From Sipunculus nudus (Eukaryota; Annelida; Sipuncula; Golfingiida; Sipunculidae), in assembly GCA_026874595.1 (NCBI GenBank), contig CM049320.1, forward strand, positions 7,257,464 through 7,321,463: 64,000 nucleotides of DNA. Reading direction: 5' to 3'. The notes under the pieces were generated by a model, which was not told the DNA's origin, searched no databases, and worked only from the letters and a program-made list of their open reading frames with translations. Position 1 is the stretch's first letter; each line of letters starts with the position of its first letter. Position numbers and translations under genes: made by a program. Shown in pieces: positions 22,361 to 31,887 of the stretch.

Positions 22361-23110
22361 TTTTTTTGGGGGGGGGAGACCCCATTAGGACATGGCATCG
22401 TTACAGACAGCAAAAGACCTGAGACGTTATCATAGAGGAGTTGTCTGACCACAAATAAGTGCCACAACGAGTTTCTTACATTTAAAATTTGAGATTTAAC
22501 AAATACAATAGTTTCTATGTCGATAAAACTAACCGAGCGTGTTCAACAATAGATATCGATATTCTAATGGAAAAGGTCCATAGAGTTTCATAAAATAATT
22601 GAATAAGGACCATGCATGTTGATTACTACTATTGTATTCTTTCTTGTGTAGGAACTAGTCCGCTTTAGTTTGCATGGTTTTTGGTTGAGACGCTGCGATA
22701 GAACCTTTGTGTGATCATGTTAAATGCCTCAGGATATATGGAAGATACGGAAATGACCCCCTTGAGGCATATTTGTCACCGTTCTTGACAATTCAAAACA
22801 AATATCGGGTATTTACGAGGCGTGCCCACAGACTTCGGGTTAGTTCTACCAACGTGCAGAAGAGGATTGGGGGGGGGGGGGGTTCTTGAGGGTCTGTAAC
22901 CCCCCCCCCTTTTTTTCATCAGAACCATCAGAAGGGTTTCAGACAAAATTTTGCGGCCTGGATCCACCCCCCCCCCCCCGCCGCTTTCCGGACCTGCAGA
23001 CCTTTATTTAGGTTTATCATTAGTCCTCCTGGGTAGGACCCCCCTTTTGGATCCGCCTCTGAGTGAATTGTAAAATAGATACTCATATAAACATATGTGA
23101 TTACAAATGT
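22361..23110. repeat. Poly-G/poly-C rich repeat region
   Basis: Homopolymers: G9 at 22368-22376, G14 at 22869-22882, C10 at 22900-22909 and C13 at 22967-22979. The block with GGATCCACCC (about 22960) and TGGATCCGCCTCTG (about 23047) has the look of a short dispersed repeat. ORFs here are Gly/Pro-rich artefacts of the tracts. Confidence 0.6.
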
Positions 23111-23541
23111 ATGTAATGTCGATTGAAACACGTCTCCCCTGCTAAAGATAAACTGAGCGCTGACTGGTGCGTGTACAAGTATACAGGGCGTACGTGTTTA
23201 AAAAGAAATGTTCCAATACGTGCCCGTGTTTAAACTTACGATTTCGCCGTGAAATGTAGTTCCGGTAGTTGACGGGTAGGTCACCCCTTGACAAAACCAT
23301 CAACTCTCACCATGTGGTTTATCGATACGGAATTATTTTTGCGGCATAGCCCCTTCCTCCCCATGAGCCCTTGCGTCAACGGTGTGTGTTGACACAAATG
23401 GTCAATATCTTCGTGTCGCTCGGCCGAGTCGGCCGTCTTTAGATCCAACGAAGCGACTCACCGCCCAGCTGTCTGTCTCAGCTCTACTTCTGGGTCACAA
23501 CGGTTATTGACATGGGTTACTGTAAGTAGGAACTTATTCAC

Positions 23542-25424
23542 TATGTCCAGACGCCAAGAGAACTCCGGCAATAGGTCCTGTTCCACATGTGCGACTCCCT
23601 TGCCAGACTGGGACCACCATTTCTGTTGTCCGGTATGCCATCGGCGATTGTGGCGGCCCGTCCATCCCTTTCCCACTTTGCCTGGACTGGGAACGGCGGG
23701 GATGGAAAAGTTACGATGCTTTTTTCAATCTAGAAATTTCCCAGTCCGCTCCCGTAAGTTGAAAGATAAAACTCCGAGTGGAAGGGGGGGGGGGGGAGGG
23801 CAAAAAAGAGCCTAGTAGACACAGAAACCTACCTCTGAGAGTGGGGAGTTTAAGGGGTCCCCCGCGGGCAAGAGTGCTACCGTCTTAGCCCCATCACCAG
23901 ATCCCTGAAGTACCACCTCCAAATCTGGAGAAGATTAGTTCCTCGTCCCTTTCAGAGATGTCTAAAATGCCCGTTCTTTCACCGGAGATCCGTCTCAAAC
24001 GAAACGGCGGTGGAGGATCTGGTTTCACGAGACTCGTTAAAGTCTCTCAGTGCCTCTGTCTTGGGGGAGTTTATGACGGAACAGCGCCTGACCATGAGTC
24101 AGGCTGCTGTGGCCGCCACCTCCCAGACATCTATTTCAGGTGGCGTTTCAGGTTAGCGCACGACGGAACAACCGATCCTTGCACTGGAATCGGAGGCGTC
24201 GAGTCGGCCCTCATCAGAGGCGGCTTTTACGACCCAGCTACTCACTGGGACGCGACCTACGGCTTCTCAACCCACTACACAGGGTAGGACGTGGCCCGCT
24301 CCTGATTCCGCGCCTCGGGACCAAAAGAAGCACTTGACCGGTGCCTCCGGGAGTTCTCCCATTGACCAAGAGGAGGGGAACTTCCGAAAGAGATTTTAGG
24401 TTCCCCGGATGAGGCCGACGGGCGGAAAGAACCGGAGGATATTTGTGCTCAGGCACGCCGAGAGAAGGTGTTATTTTCTCAGACCAAAGCGGATTTGTTA
24501 TCCTTTATGTCCGAGGATCCGGCAACACCTCAGAACCCCCGAAGCCAGGGGGGTTTTGTTTGGCCATACGGGGCGTCCGTGGCCCGGGTTAGCTCCCCGT
24601 GTATGGAGTTTGGCCCGGCCACATCGGACTTCTTGGACTTTCACAGACGGTTGGTCCTAGGGGTGGTGTCGGCCTCGACTTGAAAAGAAACGAATCCTGC
24701 CCCCCCCCCCCCCCCCACAGGTTTGGGCTGTTGGTCAGCTGTGGTCCCCGTGCCAGAATACAATAAATAGGCGGACTAATTTACCGAAGCTGACGCCGTA
24801 CCCGTCCTACGAGCCGGTGAGGCGATGATTCACGACTCGTTGGCGGACCAGCCTTTCGGGGACGGTACTCCGCTTACAACCCCGCAGGTCAAGGCGTCAG
24901 ACGCCTCGATTGCTGATCTTGAGACCTTTGGCCGTTACGCCACAGGTCTCTTAAACGATGCGCAGGTTCTTTTTGCCTGTTGTCGTATGATCCAGCGCAG
25001 GAAACTGTTAAGGGAGCCGTCCAAAGCCACCTGCCTAACCTCCAGGAGCTTCATTTAACATTCTGGAGGTTAGTGCAGAATATTGTCTTGCACCGACAGG
25101 AGGCGGCGTTACGCTGTTCAGAACGCCAGACGCTACATTTGCATGCAAAGGAGCTCCAAGAGCTATATGCTCGGCCCTTAACGGGGTCTTCGGCGGTCAT
25201 TGAAAGGAGGGCGGAGCGAGGCGAAAGTTGCCCCGCAGTCCCAGCATAGTTCGGATCTGGCGCCGTTCCGCAGGCCTGTTCAGAGGTCGGCTACTCCGGA
25301 CCGCCCTCGTTCTCCTCCTCGAGAGTCTCCGCGTATGCGAGATCAGAGTGAGTCACGCAATCGTCAGCCCTTTCGTCCGAGATGCGCCAGGGATTGGGGT
25401 CGTAACCCTAAACCCCAGGCTTGA
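23542..25424 (+). pseudogene. DIRS-type ORF1 (gag-like), broken
   Basis: Begins at ATG 23542 (MSRRQENSGNRSCS) with a cysteine/histidine cluster CSTCATPLPDWDHHFCCPVC, similar in spacing to the N-terminal cluster of DIRS ORF1 proteins. The reading then jumps frames, mostly at homopolymers (G13 at 23784-23796, C17 at 24700-24716). Later coherent pieces include EKVLFSQTKADLLSFMSEDP (about 24464-24523), FGDGTPLTTPQVKASDASIA (about 24850-24910) and a basic Ser/Arg/Pro tail ending at 25424. The order suits a nucleic-acid-binding gag-like protein. Apparent frameshifts at homopolymers may be partly sequencing error. Confidence 0.55.
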
Positions 25425-25556
25425 CGCTAGGCCGATCGGCGGTCGGCTCCGCTTTTTTCTGCAGGGGTGGCATTAAATCACACGCAATCGTTTTTATTTA
25501 CGCACTTTTCATCACGGGTTCTTTACAAAGTTCGCACCCAGCCCCCCCCCCCCCCC
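25405..25556 (+). pseudogene. DIRS-type ORF2 N-terminal stub
   Basis: The frame reads IGGRLRFFLQGW followed by a stop and an ITRN patch. The G-R-L-x-x-F-x-x-x-W opening is characteristic of the start of the DIRS-type RT/RNase H ORF. Only about 50 codons remain before the poly-C tract. It is the best evidence for the class of this element. Confidence 0.55.
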
Positions 25557-25587
25557 GCACCACGGGGCCTCGGAAATGTACAGCAAA

Positions 25588-27417
25588 CTAGTTAAATGTG
25601 TAAATACTATTGATTATGGCAAGTTTTTAATTTGGTGCGAGTTTGTCAAGTTAGTGCAGATTTCACGCTTCACAAGTTGTTCATGTGCAAAAGTCATAGT
25701 TCATGTCCACCCCACCCCATAATATTGATCTGAGACTGATCAGGCTTGAAGTAGAAGCTGTAAACATCAATTACTTGTCTTCATGATCACATATTTATTA
25801 TGATATTCTCTTAATAATATAGAGAGGTATTATATGTGTTTGGGTAATGGTACATGCCCAGGGATATTTATTGCTGATGGAGAGTAATAGATATATCAAG
25901 AGTCAGTTGACAGGCCATACTCTATGTTGGTACCAATATACATAAATTTGGAATAGGCTAGTGTTTAAAGATCCAGGTCTTCTATTATGCCATTGGATTT
26001 ATGTTCAACTCAGTAATTTTTATAAAACAGTATTGAGACAGAGGCTCAGCATATTCAGAATTTATCAGGAATAGGTACTCAGCTATTTTATATAAAGCCA
26101 TAGTTTGTGAGATAGTTAAATCCTTACCCAAATTCAAGTGGTAAACAGGGTCCATGAACACTGTCATTTGGTTAAGTTAGAAAGCCGTTTTAGTGACACC
26201 CATCTGTTGATTGATGACAGTAACTTTTAATGTAAATTTGCACATTTGTATTTGCCAGAATTAAAAGAGGATTGTGTAAGGCAAGTAGTAATCTGGAGGT
26301 TAATTTTTATATTTCATTATTGGTGTAACAACATATTTTGGACTTGAACTTTACACTTGCAATGAAAATAATCTGAACATCATTGAAATATTTTTTGTGT
26401 TGTAAGTGCTGCCACCTGTCGGAGGTTAGGAAAACTAAAACGTTATTTGAGAGATCAGGTTCAAGCTCTATGCATATGAATGACAGACAGTGTTAGAGAG
26501 AAATAAATCATTGGACATGCATGATTAGTGATAATATTTAATTCTATCAATATTATGATAAAGATGTTTGTTTTATCATAGACATCCTAACAGTACTCAT
26601 TGAATTAAGCTGATATGTTTATGTTTAAAAATAACTCAGGACCAGATTTTATTGTTAGCAGGCATTATGTGAGCACTTACATTGTAAATAGCATTTATTT
26701 CACAGGTTGTCAGATGGAAAATCAGTATATGTGGATTAGTCAGATTGTTAACATATGTTTATATATATGACCATTTATTTCTAAAAGTAAATGTAGATCA
26801 CTTACTTGTGCATGAAGTTGGTAAAAAGGATCAATCGATTACTTATGGAAAACCTTGTGCTATATAATTTAAATGCAGTTGACATGATAGTATAGTTAAT
26901 GTTGACACATATTAAACACAAGTTTCCGAGGGTGTTAGGTTCGAATCCAGAACAGTATGTCCATGTTTACATAGAAGATGATGACCCTTAAATTGGAAAT
27001 GTAACATGTAAACCCAGATCAGCTTATGATGATATATGTTAAATTCAGTTCGTGAATATTTATTATATGAGACTACTGTTTATTTCTTATTATGATATGA
27101 TGACTTAACAGGCTATCATGGTGATATTGAAATGTATCAACAACATTGCATAGAGATTAGACTGAATATTGCTATGAGAGACTTTGAGTATAGGTTTGAG
27201 TTTAAAGGCCAATATTGTCGGACTCGTAGGTACACGGCATTTATTATGCTAGTAAATGATATTTGAGGGAGGCATACATGTGACGATGTATTTGTACTTG
27301 AAGAATAAAGATGATGTTTCGGTTCTCAATCGATGAAGACATCGTGTTTACTATTCTTTCCTGTGTTTTTCAGGAGAGACATCTGTCTACCCAGGTCCCC
27401 TGTTCGGACCTGTAACA
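25588..27417 (+). repeat. 5' LTR, truncated
   Basis: Matches 32430-34244 of the 3' LTR nearly base for base, starting at CTAGTTAAATG and ending TGTAACA. The first part of the LTR (equivalent of 31888-32429) is missing; the DIRS-like element ends about 30 bp before the break. It includes a 20-bp class stretch absent from the 3' LTR near 26885-26905. A small minus-strand ORF (25985-26167) is kept in both LTRs but resembles nothing. Confidence 0.85.
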
Positions 27418-27423
27418 GATTTC

Positions 27424-27441
27424 TGGGGGCTCGTCCGGGAT
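27424..27441 (+). promoter_or_regulatory. Primer-binding site, tRNA-Pro
   Basis: TGGGGGCTCGTCCGGGAT is an 18-base complement of the 3' end of animal tRNA-Pro (including CCA). It lies 6 bp after the LTR end at 27417, at the place where minus-strand synthesis of an LTR element is primed. Confidence 0.92.
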
Positions 27442-27539
27442 CAATGCCTACAGGCACCGAGGCATTAGTCCAGTGATTTCCGAACCAAGCATCAGTGTGA
27501 GACAGAGCCAGCTCTCCATGTTCATCATGGAAATTTAGT

Positions 27540-27830
27540 GAGCGGAGGAACATTGTGTGGCAGATCCGCAAGACCTTGCTTCGAATGAATTGCTTCGCTG
27601 CGAATGGTGAAGCCATACCCTATGATTGTTTGGTAGAAGTGACATTGAATCTGCCCGGTAATAATGATCCAGAGTTAGCCATACAAGTCCCATTCCTTGT
27701 GAGCCAAGTGAACCTTGATCGACCTCTCCTTAGGTTTAATGTCATTCAGGAACTTGTCATGTGTCAGAAAAGAGGAGCCCAAGTGTTGACAACATTAGGA
27801 GACCTACTTAGTACGGCTATGTAATACTGA
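27540..27830 (+). pseudogene. Protease C-terminal remnant
   Basis: Contains ANGEAIPYDCLVEVTLNL, VPFLVSQVNLDRPL and FNVIQELV, the usual second half of a Gypsy protease. The DTG active-site half and all gag are absent: only about 100 bp separate the primer site from this remnant, so an internal deletion removed about the first third of the internal region. Confidence 0.65.
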
Positions 27831-27894
27831 GAGTGAGAAAGCTCGTTCAATCGTTAAGTCTCTTGAAGCATGGGAGTCACCTGCTGGCCAAGAA

Positions 27895-29730
27895 GTAGTG
27901 AAAGTCGGCGTCAAGGGATTTGTGGTCCGATCCGGTCAAGTTGCTTATGTGAAGTGCAACATTCGCTCAGATCTCTTTGTGCAGGAATCTGTAGTGCTTT
28001 TTGAATCCAGTCCAGTCAGTCTACACACAAATCCCAGGCCACACGTCAAGATCTCTGTGGGGAATCACACTCAAAATGATATGACGATTCCAGGCCAAAC
28101 CATTTTGGGTCATATTCAGTTAATAGAGAAGATTTTAGACACTGATCAGAAGGATGGTCCCAAGCTAGATGTCCGAGTCAACCACGCAAGTTTAGAACAT
28201 CCACGGTGTGATACTGCAGCTACAGAGCAACAGCTGTGGCACCCTCCAGTTGACATCGGCCATTTGAGTGAAGAGAAACAGGTAGTGGTGAAGCAGATGT
28301 TATATGAGGAGTCTGGTGCTTTCGCTCCCGATGATAGTGATATCGGATGCATTCCTGAGCTTAAAATGGTCATTAACTTGAAGGACAATATCTCGTGCAG
28401 AGATCCTATGCATCGATTCCAAAGCCACTGTTTAAGGAGGTGAAAGCTCACATTCAGGATCTTCTAGTCAAAGGTTGGATAGTTCGGTCGAGATCACCAT
28501 ACTCTGCACCAGCTGTTTGCGTACGAAAGAAAGATGGTTCCCTACGCCTATGCATAGACTACCGCCTCCTTAATCAAAAGACTGTGCCAGATAGACATCC
28601 GCTGCCACGCATACAGGATCTCACAGATACACTAGGTAGTTACCAGTGGTTTCAATCCTAGACCAGGGGAAGGCGTACCATCAGGGATTCATAGCTGAAG
28701 GGTCGAGGTATATGACAGCGTTCATACCCCCTGGGGTTTATACGAGTGGGTACGCATACCCTACGGACTCTCAAACGCCCCAGCCGCTTTCCAGAGATAC
28801 ATGGAGGAGATTTAAGAGTCACTCCGAGATGAGTGCTGTATTCCATATCTAGACGATATACTTTGCTTTGCTAAACATTCGAGGACCATGTGGGAGGGCT
28901 GAGAAGAGATCTTAGAGTTCTCCAGCAACATGGTGTGAAGCTCCGACCAGCAAAATGTGAGCTGTTCAAATCTGAAATCAGATACGTTAGGCGACTTGTA
29001 TCTTCTGATGGTGTCAGGATTGACCCCAAAGGCCTAGAGGCTGTCCTAGCATTGACAGAAAAGACACCGGCTACAGTTGGAGATGTCCGGAAATTGTTAG
29101 TTTTCTCAGCTATTACCGCACGTACATACAGGATTATTCGCGGATCGCAAGGCCAATCTATGAGCTTTTACAAGGGAAAGGTGATTATCCAGTCAACAGG
29201 GCCAAGAAAGGTAAAGGTGCCCAACTTCTATCAAAGACCCCTATCCAGTGGACCACTGAACACCAGAGAACTTTAGAGAGGCTCATAGACATTCTGACCA
29301 ATCCACCAGTACTTACGTATCCGAACTTTGACTTACCTTTCGTGTTACACACAGACGCTTCAGAGCAAGGGTTAGGAGCAGTCTTGTACCAACGCCAAGA
29401 TGGAAAGTCGAGAATTGTCGCATTCGGTTCAAGAACCCTGTCCCCTGTCGAGAAGAATTACCATCTGCATGCCAGCAAGTTAGAATTCCTTGCCATGAAA
29501 TGGGCTATATGTGAAAAGTTCAGGGATTATGTGTACTATGCACCTCACTTTACCGTTTACACTGACAATAACCCATTGACTTATGTAATGAGTACTGCCA
29601 AGCTCAATGCGGTTGGTCATAGATGGGTAGGTGAACTTTCTGATTTTCGTTTCGATATCAGGTATCGTCCTGGGAAGGTCAACGTAGATGCTGACACCCT
29701 GTCCCTCCTGCCTCTGGACATACACACCTA
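27895..29730 (+). pseudogene. Gypsy RT and RNase H, broken
   Basis: Connector region first (VKGFVVRSGQVAYVKC to NLKDNISCRDP), then RT: PLFKEVKAHIQDLLVKGWI, VCVRKKDGSLRLCIDYRLLN and HPLPRIQDLTDTLG. The active-site loop reads YLDD (in IPYLDDILCFA, about 28842-28874). RNase H follows with LHTDASEQGLGAVLYQ (about 29345), FLAMKWAICEKF and VYTDNNPLTYV, ending in a RYRPGKVNVDADTLS tail. At least five frame changes and one in-frame stop break it, although the catalytic motifs are intact. Ancestral function: copying element RNA into DNA. Confidence 0.88.
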
Positions 29731-30132
29731 TGTTAATGAATGCACAGAAGAGCTGTCAAGGAAAATTGTTTGCGCCACCTGGGAGGGATGTCGAGCTGCT
29801 AGGAAAAATTATGTAGCATATGTAGCAGTCTTCAACCTGTCAACAGACGAACCTGACCACCCTAGTGGGGGATTACCAAACATTGAACGTGATGAATTGA
29901 TGAGGGCCCAGAAGGCAGATCCTCATATCAAAGAGTCGATCAAATTGAAAAAAAAAAACATACACTGTACTACCAGATGATGTGCGCCGGAAAACTACAG
30001 GCCATATCAGTAGACTAATGCGTGAATGGAAAAAACTTCATTTAGAGAGTGGGATACTCTATCGTCTGACATGTCGAGGTCCACAGTTGGTCCAACCAGG
30101 AGAGTTTAATTAAGCCACTTGTTCTGAAATGT
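29731..30132 (+). pseudogene. RNase H-integrase linker, broken
   Basis: The RNase H frame runs on through PDHPSGGLPNIERDELMRAQ into an A10 run at about 29950 where the frame breaks. The next patch, from about 30015, has the [16 protein letters not shown] block that normally precedes the integrase zinc-binding region. Confidence 0.65.
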
Positions 30133-31762
30133 TTGCATAATGACATGGGTCACGTAGGGACAGAGCGAGTCATCAACTTAGCAAGGGATCGCTTCTATTG
30201 GCCGTACATGAAGAGAGACATTGAGGAATATGTAACCAGAAAGTGTTCTTGCATAAAGCAGAAGAAGCCAACTACCAACGTCCGAGCACCCATGGGAAGT
30301 ATTACCACCAATTCACCCCTTGAGCTTGTGTCCATCGATTACTTACACTTAGAGAAGTGCAAGGGTGGGTTTGAGTACATATTGGACGTGGTGGACCATT
30401 TCACAAGATTTACGCAAGCATATGCCACCAAGGATAAGCCGGGAAAAGCAGCTGCTCGAAAACTCTTCGATGACTGTTTCCCACGATTTGGTTACCCGTC
30501 AAAACTACACCACGATCAGGGTCGTGAATTTGAAAATGAACTGTTCAAAACGCTACAAAAGCTAACAGGAGTGGGTCATTTCAGGACCACACCATACCAT
30601 CCACAAGGAAATCCCGCAGAGAGATTTAATAGGACATCACTCCAAATGCTCAGGACGCTTGAGGAGAAAGAAAAAGCAAATTGAAAAGTGCATCTTCCAC
30701 AAGTGGTACTGCTTATAATTGTACTAGACATGAAGCCACAGGCTTTGCACCGTTCTTCTTGTTATATGGTCGTCACCCGAGGCTGCCCATCGACATGATA
30801 TTTGGACTGAATGATAACGAGAACACTTCTTCCCCGAAAAGCTATGCAGAGAAGTGGGCAGTGAGGATGAAGGATGCCTACCGGATTGCTTCTGACAATA
30901 GTAAACAGTCGAGTGCACGTGGAAAAACGTATTATGATCGTCACCAGAAGGGAGTTGTCCTCTTACGCGGCGACCGTGTCCTTGTCAGAAATTTAAGTGA
31001 GGTGGCCCAGTAAAACTAAGGTCATATTGGGAGAAAGAGGTGTATATTGTTAAGGAGCAAGTAAATGATAACCCAGTATACAAGGTTTGTCCAGAGACTG
31101 GGCAGAACAGATCCCGTACACTACACCGAAACCTTCTCCATCTGGTAAACGAGTTGCCAATCAACATCTCACCCCAAGCAAAACAGACCACCCCAAAGAG
31201 AAAGATAGCTACACGACAGGTTGTCAACGAGAGTTCGTCAGACTCGGAACACGACGCGCCACAATACTATCTCAGGGTATCCAGGTCAAGGGAACCCAAG
31301 GTTGATACTCCGAGACTTAATCACCAAGCAGAACCAAAGGAACCAGATATAGTTAGTGAGGCTGCAGGAGAGGACCCGGAACCTGTTGTGGAGCAGGAAA
31401 CGACGCAGCATTTCATACACCATACTGAGGAAATGGCACCAGGGTTGAGAATGGTTGAGCCTGAGAATGTAGCAGGAGTCCATTTGCCACAGACTCCTCC
31501 AGTAGCTCATGTGGAACCCGAAGGATTACCTAATCAGCCATGGGTGAGACGATCCATGAGGGAAAGGAAACCAGCCCGTCGGTTCACTTATGAGATGTTG
31601 GGTCAACCATCTTACCAGACGCACAGTGCAGTTAACATGATCGGAGCCTATGGAGTGCCGTCCAGACCAATTTGGAACATGCCAGTATATCCTGTTTCTT
31701 ATCAACAATCGTACCTTCCACCAATTTTTCCCTATCCCCACCTGTGTCTATTGATAGAATAG
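30133..31762 (+). pseudogene. Gypsy integrase with long C-terminal tail
   Basis: Zinc-binding opening ([19 protein letters not shown], then [15 protein letters not shown]), catalytic D-D-E core with Asp in SIDYLHLE, Asp in [10 protein letters not shown] and Glu in NPAERFNRT, then a frame change at about 30684. The chain continues with [19 protein letters not shown], a second frame change at about 31010 at the GPxKLRSYWE (GPY/F) region, and VYKVCPETGQNRSRTLHRNL. A tail of about 200 residues, rich in Pro and Glu, contains RRSMRERKPARRFTYE and runs to the stop at 31760. Apart from the two frameshifts the domain is well preserved. No envelope gene follows. Confidence 0.88.
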
Positions 31763-31871
31763 GATCGATTTTATGGACTTGTTGTACATTGTGATGTGAC
31801 TATATATACATATGCACATAGTTAATAATGTTTTGGAGATTTCTAGTTTTTGTAATGTTGGGAGCCATTTT

Positions 31872-31887
31872 CTTTTGGCGGGGAGCG
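31872..31887 (+). promoter_or_regulatory. Polypurine-type tract before 3' LTR
   Basis: CTTTTGGCGGGGAGCG lies directly before the TGTGACA start of the LTR; GCGGGGAGCG is the likely plus-strand primer. The position fixes the LTR 5' boundary. Confidence 0.75.

Larger units (their letters stand above)
23150..25556 (+). mobile_element. Truncated DIRS-like retroelement
   Basis: A broken gag-type reading frame (23542-25424) is followed at once by the conserved opening of a DIRS-type second ORF (about 25420-25480, IGGRLRFFLQGW). Sequence then meets a C15 run (25542-25556) and, about 30 bp on, the truncated Gypsy LTR at 25588. No reverse transcriptase or tyrosine recombinase follows, so the element is truncated 3'. 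The 5' limit is a guess. Its base composition is distinctly richer in G+C than the flanks. Confidence 0.6.

Noticed and set aside
24825..25249. Separate host genes in the GC-rich region
   Set aside because: The overlapping ORFs are consecutive pieces of one broken gag-type reading frame that ends at the DIRS-like ORF2 start.
25985..26167. 60-codon minus-strand ORF kept in both LTRs (again at 32838-33020)
   Set aside because: Conserved because the LTRs are copies of each other. No motif and no start context; it lies antisense within the LTR.
26889..26960. Functional tRNA gene
   Set aside because: Only the T arm and B box fit. No 7-bp acceptor stem or anticodon arm can be built, and the second LTR has lost the upstream part.
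31040..31762. Independent gene or envelope downstream of integrase
   Set aside because: The start of this ORF is the continuation of the integrase GPY/F region after a frameshift, and there is no signal peptide or membrane segment, so it is the integrase tail.
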